A stretch of DNA of 64,000 nt from Pseudomonas putida (GTDB lineage: Bacteria; Pseudomonadota; Gammaproteobacteria; Pseudomonadales; Pseudomonadaceae), in the NCBI RefSeq assembly GCF_001941965.1, contig NZ_MKZO01000023.1, forward strand, positions 1-64,000. Reading direction: 5' to 3'. The position numbers and the translations under genes were made by a program. The notes beneath the pieces were generated by a model, which saw only the letters and a program-made list of their open reading frames with translations, was not told where the DNA came from and searched no databases. Below are positions 16,760 through 25,173 of the stretch, in pieces (positions within the stretch are counted from its first letter, which is position 1; the number at the start of each line of letters is the position of its first letter).

Positions 16760-18410
16760 GATCACCTCCCAGCAGATGGCTGGCAAGCTGCTCGCGGCCG
16801 GGTTCGAGCGCAGCGGCCCGTCAGCCTCGACCTTGAGCGACCCGATCGCCGACACCCCCATGGTCGTGACCCTAGATCAGTTGCGCCCCTACGACCACGA
16901 TCCCAGGAAAAAACGCAACCCGGCCTACGAGGAAATCAAGGCGTCCATCCGCGAGCGCGGTCTGGACGCAGCGCCGGCCATCACTCGCCGACCAGGTGAG
17001 TCCCACTACATCATCCGCAACGGTGGAAATACTCGGCTGGCGATCCTGCGCGAACTATGGTCAGAGACCAAGGACGAGCGGTTTTTCCGTGTATCGTGCC
17101 TGTTCCGGCCGTGGCCCAGCCGCGGCGAAGTCGTCATGTTGACCGGCCACTTGGCCGAGAACGAATTGCGCGGGGGCCTCACGTTCATCGAGCGCGCCCT
17201 CGGCGTCGAGAAGGCGCGCGAGTTCTACGAGCAAGAAAGCGGCACCACCTTGAGCCAGTCCGAGCTGGCCCGCCGCCTCGCCGCCGATGGCTTCCCGGTA
17301 CAACAGTCGCACATCAGCCGCATGAACGACGCGGTGCAGTATCTCCTGCCCGCGATCCCCACCGTGCTCTATGGCGGTCTCGGTCGCCATCAGGTCGAAC
17401 GCCTGTCGGTCATGCGCAAAGCCTGCATGCTCGCGTGGGAGCGCTACGCCAAGGGTCGCCCACTGGTTCAGGACTTCGACGAATTTTTCCAGGAAGTGCT
17501 GTCGCAATTCGACGTCCAGGCCGACGAGTTCTCCGCGCAGCGTGTACAGGACGAGCTGATCGGCCAGATGGCCGAGATGCTGGGTGTCGATTACGACGTG
17601 CTCGCCCTGGACATGACCGAATCCGAGAGCCGGCAGCGCGCCTTGGTCAGCGACCCAACGCCGCCATCGACGCCGCCTGCGTTGCCGGAGCCGGGAACCA
17701 TCGCGCGCCCACCTGCCAACACTGCGCCACCCATCGCAGGGGCTGCATCCGCAGCGCCGCCTGCAGGCCGACCTGCGGCAACGCCTTCGACGCGCGAGAG
17801 CGACACGGATGCCAGCCAGGCAAGTCCGGCCAACCCTGCGGTGGGTGGCGATCTGCTTCGGGAGCACATCGTCTCGCCGGCACCGACGACCGAACGGCTC
17901 CAGTCCATTCAGCGCATGGTCGCCGACCAGTTGGGTGATGCGCTGCCGCTCGACTTCTCGGCGAGTGTCTTGCAGTCCATCCCTGTGCAGGCTGGCGGGC
18001 TCTATCCGATCTCCGATGTCTGGTACATCGATCCCGGCGTGGACACAGCCGAGCGCCTGCGCATCCACATCGCACAGTTCGCCCGCGAAATCGCGGGCGA
18101 GGCAGACCTGGACGAGTGCATTGATGACCGTGCAGAGGGTATCGGTTTCGTCTGCCGGGCCCGCACCCAAAGCTCGGCACCGCTGGGCCGTGCCGTCCTC
18201 GCGCTGTTAGCGTGCCTGGCCGGTCAGCGGCCCGCCGACGTCGGCCTGCACGACGGGCAAATCGTCATCGAACTGCCGGCGCTGCTGCACGGCCAGGGTG
18301 ATGCGGCCCAGCGATTGAGCGATACCTCGCTGGTCAAGCTGTTCCGGCTGCTGCGGCTGGCCCGGCGCCTGCTCGACCTTGAAGCCGGCGCTGAAGGCGT
18401 TGGAATGTGA
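16752..18410 (+). CDS. bisD: ParB-like BisD subunit
   Basis: A 552-residue ParB-family protein. The start at 16752 has GGGAGG upstream and overlaps the shi stop. The N-terminal ParB/Srx domain is clear (VTLDQLRPYDHDPRKKRNPAYEEI, then ITRRPGESHYIIRNGGNTRLAIL), followed by a helix-turn-helix (SQSELARRLAADGFPVQQSHISRM) and a Pro/Ala-rich linker (about 295-385) leading to a separate C-terminal domain. In ICEclc this protein, BisD, joins BisC to form the activator that sustains its own expression and turns on transfer genes. Proteins of this length and layout are typical of the family. Confidence 0.82.
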   Translation: MAEITSQQMAGKLLAAGFERSGPSASTLSDPIADTPMVVTLDQLRPYDHDPRKKRNPAYEEIKASIRERGLDAAPAITRRPGESHYIIRNGGNTRLAILRELWSETKDERFFRVSCLFRPWPSRGEVVMLTGHLAENELRGGLTFIERALGVEKAREFYEQESGTTLSQSELARRLAADGFPVQQSHISRMNDAVQYLLPAIPTVLYGGLGRHQVERLSVMRKACMLAWERYAKGRPLVQDFDEFFQEVLSQFDVQADEFSAQRVQDELIGQMAEMLGVDYDVLALDMTESESRQRALVSDPTPPSTPPALPEPGTIARPPANTAPPIAGAASAAPPAGRPAATPSTRESDTDASQASPANPAVGGDLLREHIVSPAPTTERLQSIQRMVADQLGDALPLDFSASVLQSIPVQAGGLYPISDVWYIDPGVDTAERLRIHIAQFAREIAGEADLDECIDDRAEGIGFVCRARTQSSAPLGRAVLALLACLAGQRPADVGLHDGQIVIELPALLHGQGDAAQRLSDTSLVKLFRLLRLARRLLDLEAGAEGVGM

Positions 18411-18425
18411 GCGAGGGAGGCCAGC

Positions 18426-18986
18426 ATGTCCGCACCACACCCACTCAACCAGGCCGTCATCGCCCAGGCCCTCTATGACCTGCGCAATGGGCAACTGCGC
18501 CGGTGCAAACTGATGGGGTTTGGCGAGGAAGAACTGGACGCCCTCAAGCATCCCGCGCTGATCAGCGTGCTCGCCAACGCTAACGTCTCCTGGTGCTCGG
18601 TGACGGTCAACCGCGAAGTGCTCCGGCGACTGCTCAAGCAGGCGCAGGACGTGGAGAAGGAAATCGCCACGGTCGATCGCATGCTCAGGCTGGGCGCGAG
18701 CACCGAGATGGTCAGTCGGTTCTATGGCCTGACCCACCAGGAGGTGGCGCTTCGCCGCGAAATCCTCGGCCTGCCGAAGCGCAAGGGCCGCCACCCCGTG
18801 CTGGACGAGAAACAGGACACGGAGCTGTGGCGGCAATGGAAGGCCGTGACCGGCAGCAGGAATGTCGATCTCGAAGACGAAACCTCCATCCTCGACGCTA
18901 CCATGGACTTGGCCGAAGGCATGTCGCTGCCTCTGTCGGTGGTCTGGGCCTCGATCAAGAGCTGGGTCGATCAGGGATTGGGTTGA
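18426..18986 (+). CDS. bisC: DUF2857 / FlhC-like BisC subunit
   Basis: A 186-residue protein of the DUF2857 family. It has a helical N-terminus, a likely helix-turn-helix near GASTEMVSRFYGLTHQEVALRR, and SWCSVTVNREVLRRLLKQAQDVE upstream. It lies 15 bp after bisD. In ICEclc the product of this gene is BisC, distantly related to FlhC, which forms the heteromeric activator BisDC with BisD. The position and domain agree, so I expect the same role as a positive-feedback regulator of transfer competence. Confidence 0.75.
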   Translation: MSAPHPLNQAVIAQALYDLRNGQLRRCKLMGFGEEELDALKHPALISVLANANVSWCSVTVNREVLRRLLKQAQDVEKEIATVDRMLRLGASTEMVSRFYGLTHQEVALRREILGLPKRKGRHPVLDEKQDTELWRQWKAVTGSRNVDLEDETSILDATMDLAEGMSLPLSVVWASIKSWVDQGLG

Positions 18987-18989
18987 GCC

Positions 18990-20222
18990 ATGGCCGTGGA
19001 CGACACCGCACCACGCCGTGGCCCCGTCGCACTCGCGGATCTGTTCGATGCTGCCCTGAAAGACCTCGCGCCCAAGCCCAGCCCCAGTGCGCCAGCACCC
19101 GTGCCTACGCCGACGCCCGCCACGTCAGGCGATGCCTTCCTCTTCAGCGGCAACCGGCACGAGACCGTGCCGCGGCGGCTGTTCCTCGACCGTCGCCTGA
19201 CGCCGCTGGAGCGCAACGCCTGGCAGGTGTTCCGGCTGATGCTCAACGACGACGGCATGACAGCCTTCCCGACGTATGAGCAGCTTCGACCCTGGCTGGC
19301 GTCGATGCCCTGCGCCGGGCAGGCCTCGCATGAAACCGTGGCCCGAGCGTTGACGCTGTTGCGCCTCACCCGATGGTTGAGCCTGGTACGGCGACGGCGT
19401 GACCCCAAGACCGGCCGCATCCTCGGCAACCTCTACGTTCTGCACGATGAACCACTGACGCCCTTCGAGGCCATGCAGCTCGACGCCGACTACCTGGCAC
19501 TGGTCAGCCAGTCCCTCGGCCATTCGGCCAAGGCTGTCCAGATGGTCGGTCTGAACACCCTCAAGGAGATCGCGGAAGATCCGATGCTCTCCGGACGCAC
19601 ACTGCCGTCGCGGCTACAGGTCCTGGCCGAACGCCTCGCCAGCCAAGGCATCACGGCCGCCGAAAGTTATCCACAGGAGGATGCCGCCCACGATTCCGAA
19701 GAAGGAGCATCGAGCCTTCTTCGGAATGCGGACGACCCGTCTTCGGAATCCGAAGCAGGGGCGAAACCCGCGCCAGACGCCTCTCTTCGGAATCCGAAGC
19801 AGGCCCGTACAGTACGTAGTAGTCGTATTAATGAAGTACGTACTACCGCGCAGGCGCGCGCGCTGGGCGATCTGCAATGGCCCAAGCGCTTCACGGAACT
19901 GAAGGCAGAGCAGCAGACAGGTGCCAGGGTGGCATTGCAGCAGGTCGATGCCGCGCTGAGACAGGCCGTGCTGGACGACTGGGCCGCACGATGCAGCAGT
20001 CATGGCATCCGCAATCCTGCGGGGTATCTGTTCGGCATCATCCAGCGCGCCATCCATGGCGAGTTCAATGCCTGGGCCAAGAAAGACGCGCCATCGGCAC
20101 CCGTCCCGCCAAACGAGCGGCCACCAGCAGCACCGCCACCTCAGCCGCAGGGTAAGCCAGTGCCGCCGGAAGTCGCCAAGCAGCACATCGAGCGGCTACG
20201 CAATCTGCTCGCCAGCAAGTGA
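18990..20222 (+). CDS. STY4528-type ICE replication protein
   Basis: A 410-residue protein that follows bisC after 3 bp. The N-terminal half (about 45-200) is a compact domain with RRLFLDRRLTPLERNAWQVFRLML and helix-turn-helix-like elements, as in replication initiators. The C-terminal third (PKRFTELKAEQQTGARVALQQVD..., then IRNPAGYLFGIIQRAIHGEF) is the conserved tail of the STY4528 family found in SPI-7-like ICEs. A low-complexity linker (about 230-290) is encoded by DNA full of repeats (19693-19845). The replication role is a family assumption. Confidence 0.72.
   Translation: MAVDDTAPRRGPVALADLFDAALKDLAPKPSPSAPAPVPTPTPATSGDAFLFSGNRHETVPRRLFLDRRLTPLERNAWQVFRLMLNDDGMTAFPTYEQLRPWLASMPCAGQASHETVARALTLLRLTRWLSLVRRRRDPKTGRILGNLYVLHDEPLTPFEAMQLDADYLALVSQSLGHSAKAVQMVGLNTLKEIAEDPMLSGRTLPSRLQVLAERLASQGITAAESYPQEDAAHDSEEGASSLLRNADDPSSESEAGAKPAPDASLRNPKQARTVRSSRINEVRTTAQARALGDLQWPKRFTELKAEQQTGARVALQQVDAALRQAVLDDWAARCSSHGIRNPAGYLFGIIQRAIHGEFNAWAKKDAPSAPVPPNERPPAAPPPQPQGKPVPPEVAKQHIERLRNLLASK
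19693..19845. repeat. iteron-like repeats inside the STY4528-type gene
   Basis: CTTCGGAAT occurs at 19693-19701 (reverse), 19719, 19741 and 19785. The last two are full 15-bp palindromes CTTCGGAATCCGAAG. The starts at 19719, 19741 and 19785 are 22 and 44 bp apart, multiples of two helical turns. AGTACGTAGTA (19811) and AGTACGTACTA (19835) follow, flanking an AT-rich TATTAAT. The layout resembles an iteron origin or an operator array. Confidence 0.6.
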
Positions 20223-20270
20223 GCCGGCATGCAAGTCGGTGAAAGTAGATGCCCATGGCCGCCAATAGAG

Positions 20271-20287
20271 CTATCCCCTGGGGATAG
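20271..20287. promoter_or_regulatory. 17-bp palindrome, copy 1
   Basis: CTATCCCC and GGGGATAG are perfect arms around a single T. Identical copies lie at 20403-20419 and 22415-22431, all in gaps between replication/maintenance genes, which suggests a shared DNA-binding regulator. Confidence 0.55.
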
Positions 20288-20402
20288 TTCCGCTGCTGGG
20301 CACAACGCCAAGTTGTCGCAGGCCTGGGATCGACCATCTGCCGCAGCATCGGTGTTGCCTACCCTGATCCCGGCGTGCAGCGTTCGTTGACGCTCCATGG
20401 AG

Positions 20403-20419
20403 CTATCCCCTGGGGATAG
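20403..20419. promoter_or_regulatory. 17-bp palindrome, copy 2
   Basis: Identical to copy 1, with the arms extended to GAG...CTC (20400-20422). It lies 121 bp upstream of the start at 20541. Confidence 0.55.
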
Positions 20420-20540
20420 CTCGCGCCGCATGCAACCGCCGCGCCCTAAACCGGGGCCCGCCGGGATTCGGATTCTTGACTGACTGCCTTCCGCTTCCTG
20501 CCGAAGCTGGCCGCTCCTTTTCCAACAACGAGCGGACACC

Positions 20541-21320
20541 ATGGCAACCAATGAACCTCTGCAACTGAATCTCGGCTCCCTGCGCAGCGCGATGTCGCTG
20601 ACCCTGCACACCCATCACGCTTCCCGCATCTGGCACGGCCGCGCCGCCGCCGAGGGGCGACCGGGCATCGTCGGCCTGAACGGCTACATCGCCCAGATGA
20701 ACAAGATGCGGCGGGGCTCGGAGCAGGACGACCCGTACTCGGACTGGTGGATGCTGCGCATCGAGGACAAGCTCGACCAAACCAAGGTCACGCTGCAATC
20801 GCTGCGCGAGCAGGTGGACCAGGCGCTGGCGAGCGTGCCACCGGCGCTCAGCCTGGGCGAAAACCTCAACGTGCAGCCGGTCAAGCTCCCGCTCTTCGTC
20901 AACGCGCAGCTCGGCTTTGCCGCGGTCTATCTCCTGGCCGACTACGACGACATCGCCCGCAAGCTGATCCTCGCCCACCACACCGCGCTCATCGACCGCA
21001 GCACCTTGGAACGCTGGCTCAACGAGGGCGCGCACGCGCTGCGCAGCCTGTTCTCGCTGGCCCAGCAGTATCGCTACTCGGGCTGCACCCGCGACGATTT
21101 CGCGGCGAAGAACGCCGCTGCGCGAGTCGCGCTGGAGAAGTACGGCGAACTGCCGCAGGAGGTGCTGGAGGGGACACGCCGCTCGAAGTTTGCGCCACCC
21201 GTCGTGCGCCGTGGCCTGCAACAGCGCGGCGACGGTCCTGCCACAGCGCCTCCGCCCAGCGACGAAGCCGCCACCGCAGAGCCGCCCGAAGCGTCAGCCG
21301 GCGAGGACGAGCCCGCATGA
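20541..21320 (+). CDS. PFL_4669-type ICE protein (TIGR03761)
   Basis: A 259-residue soluble protein recognisable as the PFL_4669/TIGR03761 family: TLHTHHASRIWHGR near the N-terminus, GIVGLNGYIAQMNKM, and DDPYSDWWMLRIEDKLD. The C-terminal 40 residues are acidic and Pro/Ala-rich. It is a core gene of PFGI-1/ICEclc elements, but its biochemical role is not known. It overlaps the next gene by 4 bp (ATGA), so the two are coupled. Two palindromes lie upstream and probably control it. Confidence 0.8.
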   Translation: MATNEPLQLNLGSLRSAMSLTLHTHHASRIWHGRAAAEGRPGIVGLNGYIAQMNKMRRGSEQDDPYSDWWMLRIEDKLDQTKVTLQSLREQVDQALASVPPALSLGENLNVQPVKLPLFVNAQLGFAAVYLLADYDDIARKLILAHHTALIDRSTLERWLNEGAHALRSLFSLAQQYRYSGCTRDDFAAKNAAARVALEKYGELPQEVLEGTRRSKFAPPVVRRGLQQRGDGPATAPPPSDEAATAEPPEASAGEDEPA

Positions 21321-21844
21321 ACGATCTGAACCAACCGACCCGCTACTTCCGGGGCCTGCAACAGGGTGCCTTCATGCGGCTGGAACACGCGGCCTCTCTA
21401 AAAGGCCTTTTAAAGCCTTTTAAGGGTAAAGGGGACTTCGAGGCCTGGGCCAGCCAGTGCTTCGCCATGCGCGACGAGTTGATTGCCCTGGCACAGCGAC
21501 AGGTGCTGGAGCAAGCATGCGGGCACCCCTTCCACCTTCTGCCCATCGAACTGGCCCAACAGACCACTGGCGCAGGAACCGTCTTCTTGCGCTGGCGCAG
21601 GCACGACAGGTCGGCCATGGGCGTGGCGCTGTGGCGGGAGCTGATCGCCAGCAGCAGCACACCCGTCAACCTGCTGGCCGACCTGCACGCGATCGAGCTG
21701 CAGCGCATCACGTTGAACATGCAGATCAGCCTGCTGCACACCTTGGGCAGGCAGGCGCAGGAATGCGCCAGCAAGGCCGCCGAGGCGGACGACGCCTACC
21801 TGCACCGGCTCACGTCCGTTCCTGCCGCAATGCGCGATCGGTGA
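21317..21844 (+). CDS. DUF3158 family protein
   Basis: A 175-residue protein starting at the ATG overlapping the previous stop. The N-terminus (PTRYFRGLQQGAFMRLEHAASLKGLLKPFKGKG) and helical C-terminus match the DUF3158 family of ICE proteins. It has no membrane segment or known catalytic motif. It lies in the replication/maintenance block just before ssb, so a role in DNA processing is plausible but unproven. Confidence 0.75.
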   Translation: MNDLNQPTRYFRGLQQGAFMRLEHAASLKGLLKPFKGKGDFEAWASQCFAMRDELIALAQRQVLEQACGHPFHLLPIELAQQTTGAGTVFLRWRRHDRSAMGVALWRELIASSSTPVNLLADLHAIELQRITLNMQISLLHTLGRQAQECASKAAEADDAYLHRLTSVPAAMRDR

Positions 21845-21917
21845 TTGCGCCGGGCATCCCAGCACGCGCCCGGCGCCGACGAGGCACGGGTATTTCAACC
21901 ACCACGGAGATCACACC

Positions 21918-22358
21918 ATGAGCACGCATTTTTCTGGCGAAGGCAACATCGGCTCGCCACCGGAGTACCGCGAATTCCCCAACGGCAATGACGAACCCAG
22001 CCGCTTGCTGCGCCTGAACGTCTATTTCGACAACCCCGTACCCAAGAAGGATGGCACCTTCGAGGACCGCGGCGGCTTCTGGGCGCCGGTGGAAATCTGG
22101 CACCGCGACGCCGAGCACTGGAAGGACCTGTACCAGAAAGGTATGCGCGTGCTGGTCATCGGCCGCATGGAGCGCGAGCCTTGGACGGACAACGAAGATC
22201 AGCCGCGCGAGACCTGGCAGATCAACGCGCGCAGCGTCGGCATCCTGCCGTACCGCATCGAGTCCGTGGCCCTCAGTCCGAAGCCGCAGGAGGCAGAACC
22301 GAAGCCACAGGCTGCCCAGGAATCGACCGCGCCGAAGGAGGCGAAGCGCAGGAAGTGA
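21918..22358 (+). CDS. ssb: single-stranded DNA-binding protein
   Basis: A 146-residue OB-fold protein of the ICE-type SSB family. It has LLRLNVYFDNPVPKKDGTFEDRGGFWAPVEIWHRDAEHW, then YQKGMRVLVIGRMEREPW and WQINARSVGILPYRIES. The tail is Pro/Ala/Lys-rich and lacks the acidic DDDIPF tip of housekeeping SSB, as in other ICE copies. It probably coats single-stranded DNA during rolling-circle replication and transfer. Confidence 0.85.
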   Translation: MSTHFSGEGNIGSPPEYREFPNGNDEPSRLLRLNVYFDNPVPKKDGTFEDRGGFWAPVEIWHRDAEHWKDLYQKGMRVLVIGRMEREPWTDNEDQPRETWQINARSVGILPYRIESVALSPKPQEAEPKPQAAQESTAPKEAKRRK

Positions 22359-22362
22359 ACCG

Positions 22363-22404
22363 GCATGGAGGGCGGCCGCCGTAGTGCTTCGCCGCCCTCC
22401 ATGC
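22363..22404 (+). terminator. long hairpin after ssb
   Basis: A perfect 14-bp GC-rich stem (22363-22376 with 22391-22404) with a 14-nt loop lies 5 bp after the ssb stop. It has no U-tract, so it may slow or stop transcription only partly, or protect the ssb mRNA 3' end. Confidence 0.5.
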
Positions 22405-22414
22405 ACCCCGCAAG

Positions 22415-22431
22415 CTATCCCCTGGGGATAG
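22415..22431. promoter_or_regulatory. 17-bp palindrome, copy 3
   Basis: CTATCCCCTGGGGATAG, identical to the copies at 20271 and 20403. It lies 211 bp upstream of topB in the 283-bp gap after ssb. Confidence 0.55.
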
Positions 22432-22641
22432 CTCCATCAACGTCCATCGACTTCCACGCGCTCCCGCAAATCGCGGCTACTGGTCCGCACACCTGCGGCC
22501 ACGCGCCATCCCCGCCCGAGCCATTCCATCGGCGTGAAAGCGGTCGCCGGCGCATGCGGCTTGTTTGCTGCTACCCCAGGTGGCGCTCGGCATCCTCGAT
22601 TCCAGCAACTCCATGAACAACGGGAATCGGGATGGACGGAC

Positions 22642-24654
22642 ATGCGGCTGTTCTTGTGCGAGAAGCCCTCCCAGGGCAAAGACATTGGCCGAATTCTCGG
22701 TGCCACGCAGCGCGGTGAAGGCTGCCTCAACGGTTCCGGCGTCACCGTCACCTGGTGCATCGGCCATCTCGTCGAAGCGGCAGCCCCCGAGGTCTATGAC
22801 GCGGCGCTCAAGCGCTGGTCGCTGGAGCAGTTGCCCATCATTCCTCAGCACTGGCGGGTCGAGGTCAAACCTAAAACCGCCACGCAGTTCAAAGTCGTCA
22901 AGGCGCTTCTGGCTAAGGCGACCCAGCTTGTCATCGCCACAGATGCCGACCGCGAGGGCGAGTTGATCGCCCGCGAGATCATCGACCTGTGCGGCTACCG
23001 CGGTCCCATCGAACGGCTGTGGTTGTCGGCGCTCAACGATGCGTCCATCCGCGCGGCACTCGGCAAGCTCCGGCCATCGGCCGAGACGCTGCCGATGTAC
23101 TACTCGGCGCTGGCGCGCTCTCGGGCGGATTGGCTCGTCGGCATGAACCTCAGCCGCTTGTTCACGGTGCTGGGACGGCAGGCCGGCTACGACGGCGTGC
23201 TGTCGGTAGGCCGCGTCCAGACCCCCACGCTCAAACTGGTCGTGGACCGCGACCGCGAGATCACCGCCTTCGTGTCCGTGCCGTACTGGGCCATCGACGT
23301 GTCCCTGTCCGCCGGTGGCCAGACTTTCGCCGCGCAGTGGGTTCCCCCGAAAGCATGCACCGACGACGCCGGCCGCTGCCTGCAGCAGCCCATCGCGCAG
23401 CACGCCGCGCAGCAGATCCGCGCCGCGGACAGCGCCCAGGTGGTGGCGGTCGAAACCGAGCGCGTGCGGGAAGGCCCGCCGCTGCCGTTCGACCTGGGGA
23501 CCTTGCAGGAGGTGTGTTCCAGGCAGCTTGGGCTCGATGTGCAGGAGACCTTAGACATTGCTCAGGCCCTATACGAGACGCACAAGGCCACGACGTACCC
23601 GCGCTCCGATTCGGGCTACCTGCCCGAAAGCATGTTCGCCGAGGTGCCAACGGTCCTCGACAGCCTGGTCAAGACCGATCCCTTGCTGCGACCGATCATG
23701 GACCAGCTCAACCGCACTCAACGCTCACGCGCCTGGAACGACGCGAAGGTGTCTGCTCACCACGGCATCATCCCGACGCTCGAACCGGCGAACCTCTCGA
23801 CCATGAGTGAGAAGGAACTGGCAGTGTATCGGCTGATCCGGGCGCATTACCTGGCGCAATTCCTTCCTCACCACGAGTTCGACCGCAATGTGGCGAACCT
23901 CTCCTGCGGCCAGCAGACGCTGGCGGCCACCGGCAAGCAGGTCGTCGTCAAGGGGTGGCGCCTGGTGCTGGCCGAACCGCAATCCGAGGAGGATGGCGAC
24001 CCTGCGGCGCGCAGCCAGGTACTGCCCGCGCTGCGCGAGGGCCTGGCATGTCAGGTGGCCGACGTCGATCTGAAGGCGCTCAAGACGCTGCCCCCTCGGC
24101 CCTATACGCAGGGCGAGTTGGTCAAGTCCATGAAGGGCGTCGCCAAACTGGTCTCGGACCCGCGCCTGAAACAGAAGCTCAAGGATACGGTCGGCATCGG
24201 CACCGAAGCGACGCGGGCCAACATCATCAGTGGCCTGCTGACGCGGGGCTACCTCGTGAAGAAGGGCCGCGCCATCCGTGCCTCGGATGCGGCCTTCACC
24301 CTGATCGACGCGGTGCCCACAGCGATTGCCGACCCAGGGACAACCGCCGTCTGGGAACAGGCGCTGGACATGATCGAAGCTGGACAGCTCACGCTGGACG
24401 TATTCATCGGCAAGCAGGCTGCATGGATCTCACAGTTGATCGCGCAGTACGGCAGCACGTCCCTGTCCATCAAGGTTCCCCACGGACCGCCTTGCCCACA
24501 GTGCGGCGCACCGACGCGCCAGCGCACCGGCAAGAGCGGCCCATTCTGGTCGTGCAGTCGCTACCCCGACTGCAAAGGCACGCTGCCGGTCGAATCCGGC
24601 ACGTCCAAGCGTGGTGCCTCGCGCCCGCGCCGCAGCGGCCGCAAAGGCTCCTGA
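22642..24654 (+). CDS. topB: DNA topoisomerase III
   Basis: A 670-residue type IA topoisomerase. The Toprim domain opens with MRLFLCEKPSQGKDI and carries ATDADREGELIAREI. The catalytic tyrosine is Tyr319 in TTYPRSDSGYLPE. A C-terminal zinc ribbon (CPQCGAPTRQ...CSRYPDCKGTLP) and a basic tail complete it. I start at 22642, where homology to TopB begins; an earlier in-frame ATG would add an unrelated leader. ICE-borne TopB probably resolves interlinked DNA during element replication or transfer. Confidence 0.93.
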   Translation: MRLFLCEKPSQGKDIGRILGATQRGEGCLNGSGVTVTWCIGHLVEAAAPEVYDAALKRWSLEQLPIIPQHWRVEVKPKTATQFKVVKALLAKATQLVIATDADREGELIAREIIDLCGYRGPIERLWLSALNDASIRAALGKLRPSAETLPMYYSALARSRADWLVGMNLSRLFTVLGRQAGYDGVLSVGRVQTPTLKLVVDRDREITAFVSVPYWAIDVSLSAGGQTFAAQWVPPKACTDDAGRCLQQPIAQHAAQQIRAADSAQVVAVETERVREGPPLPFDLGTLQEVCSRQLGLDVQETLDIAQALYETHKATTYPRSDSGYLPESMFAEVPTVLDSLVKTDPLLRPIMDQLNRTQRSRAWNDAKVSAHHGIIPTLEPANLSTMSEKELAVYRLIRAHYLAQFLPHHEFDRNVANLSCGQQTLAATGKQVVVKGWRLVLAEPQSEEDGDPAARSQVLPALREGLACQVADVDLKALKTLPPRPYTQGELVKSMKGVAKLVSDPRLKQKLKDTVGIGTEATRANIISGLLTRGYLVKKGRAIRASDAAFTLIDAVPTAIADPGTTAVWEQALDMIEAGQLTLDVFIGKQAAWISQLIAQYGSTSLSIKVPHGPPCPQCGAPTRQRTGKSGPFWSCSRYPDCKGTLPVESGTSKRGASRPRRSGRKGS

Positions 24655-25173
24655 CCGACCCCGTTCCCCGTGAACCGTGCCCGCCATCGGCGGCGCGGCC
24701 TGTGTTCCGCACGCCCTGCGGGACGCCCAGCGCGCAACGCCTTCTTGTCCGTGTGCGCGTCCCGCTTGGTCATCCCCGGCCGCGGGACCTGAAGGTAGCT
24801 TCTCCGCGAACCGCCTCCTGCGCGTTCTGCTGATCTGCATTTCTCCCGCCTCTGCGAAGGGTCCCCCGGTGGCTTGCCAAGCTGCGCGAGCCACCCGGAG
24901 ACCCTTCGTGGTCAGCGGTATTCGGTGCCGGTGCCCGCCGGCGCAAAAACGGGCTCCCTTTGTGCGCGGATGTGCGCCAGACGATGCCGGCGCGAACCAC
25001 GACATGCGCCGGGTGTGATTGCTGATGAGCAGACGGTTCTAGCGACGACCGGGCCTGCACCAGCCCACGGGTGGTTCTGTCCTCCCGAGCCGAAGGCCGC
25101 AGGGCCTTCGGCGCCTTTCTCCTGCCTATCAACGTCCCGGCCCGCCCCGGGCCACACGAACAGGAGACCCGAC
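24655..25173 (+). other. structured 519-bp leader before the methyltransferase
   Basis: I find no convincing gene here. A large hairpin at 24855-24908 has a perfect 9-bp outer stem (24855-24863 with 24900-24908) and a 7-bp inner stem (24868-24874 with 24889-24895). A GCCGG/CCGGC stem (24927-24942) follows. A perfect 10-bp stem with a 4-nt loop at 25089-25112 lies 61 bp before the start codon. A ribosome site CAGGAG is at 25161. The layout suggests a structured 5' leader. Confidence 0.5.

Larger units (their letters stand above)
20223..20540. other. intergenic region with two 17-bp palindromes
   Basis: This 318-bp gap contains two copies of CTATCCCCTGGGGATAG (20271-20287 and 20403-20419; the second extends to a 23-bp palindrome at 20400-20422). 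I find no gene in it. It probably carries the promoter for the gene at 20541. Confidence 0.6.

Noticed and set aside
25021..25055. CTGATGA resembling a hammerhead ribozyme core
   Set aside because: The required GAAA after stem II and a cleavage-site context are missing.
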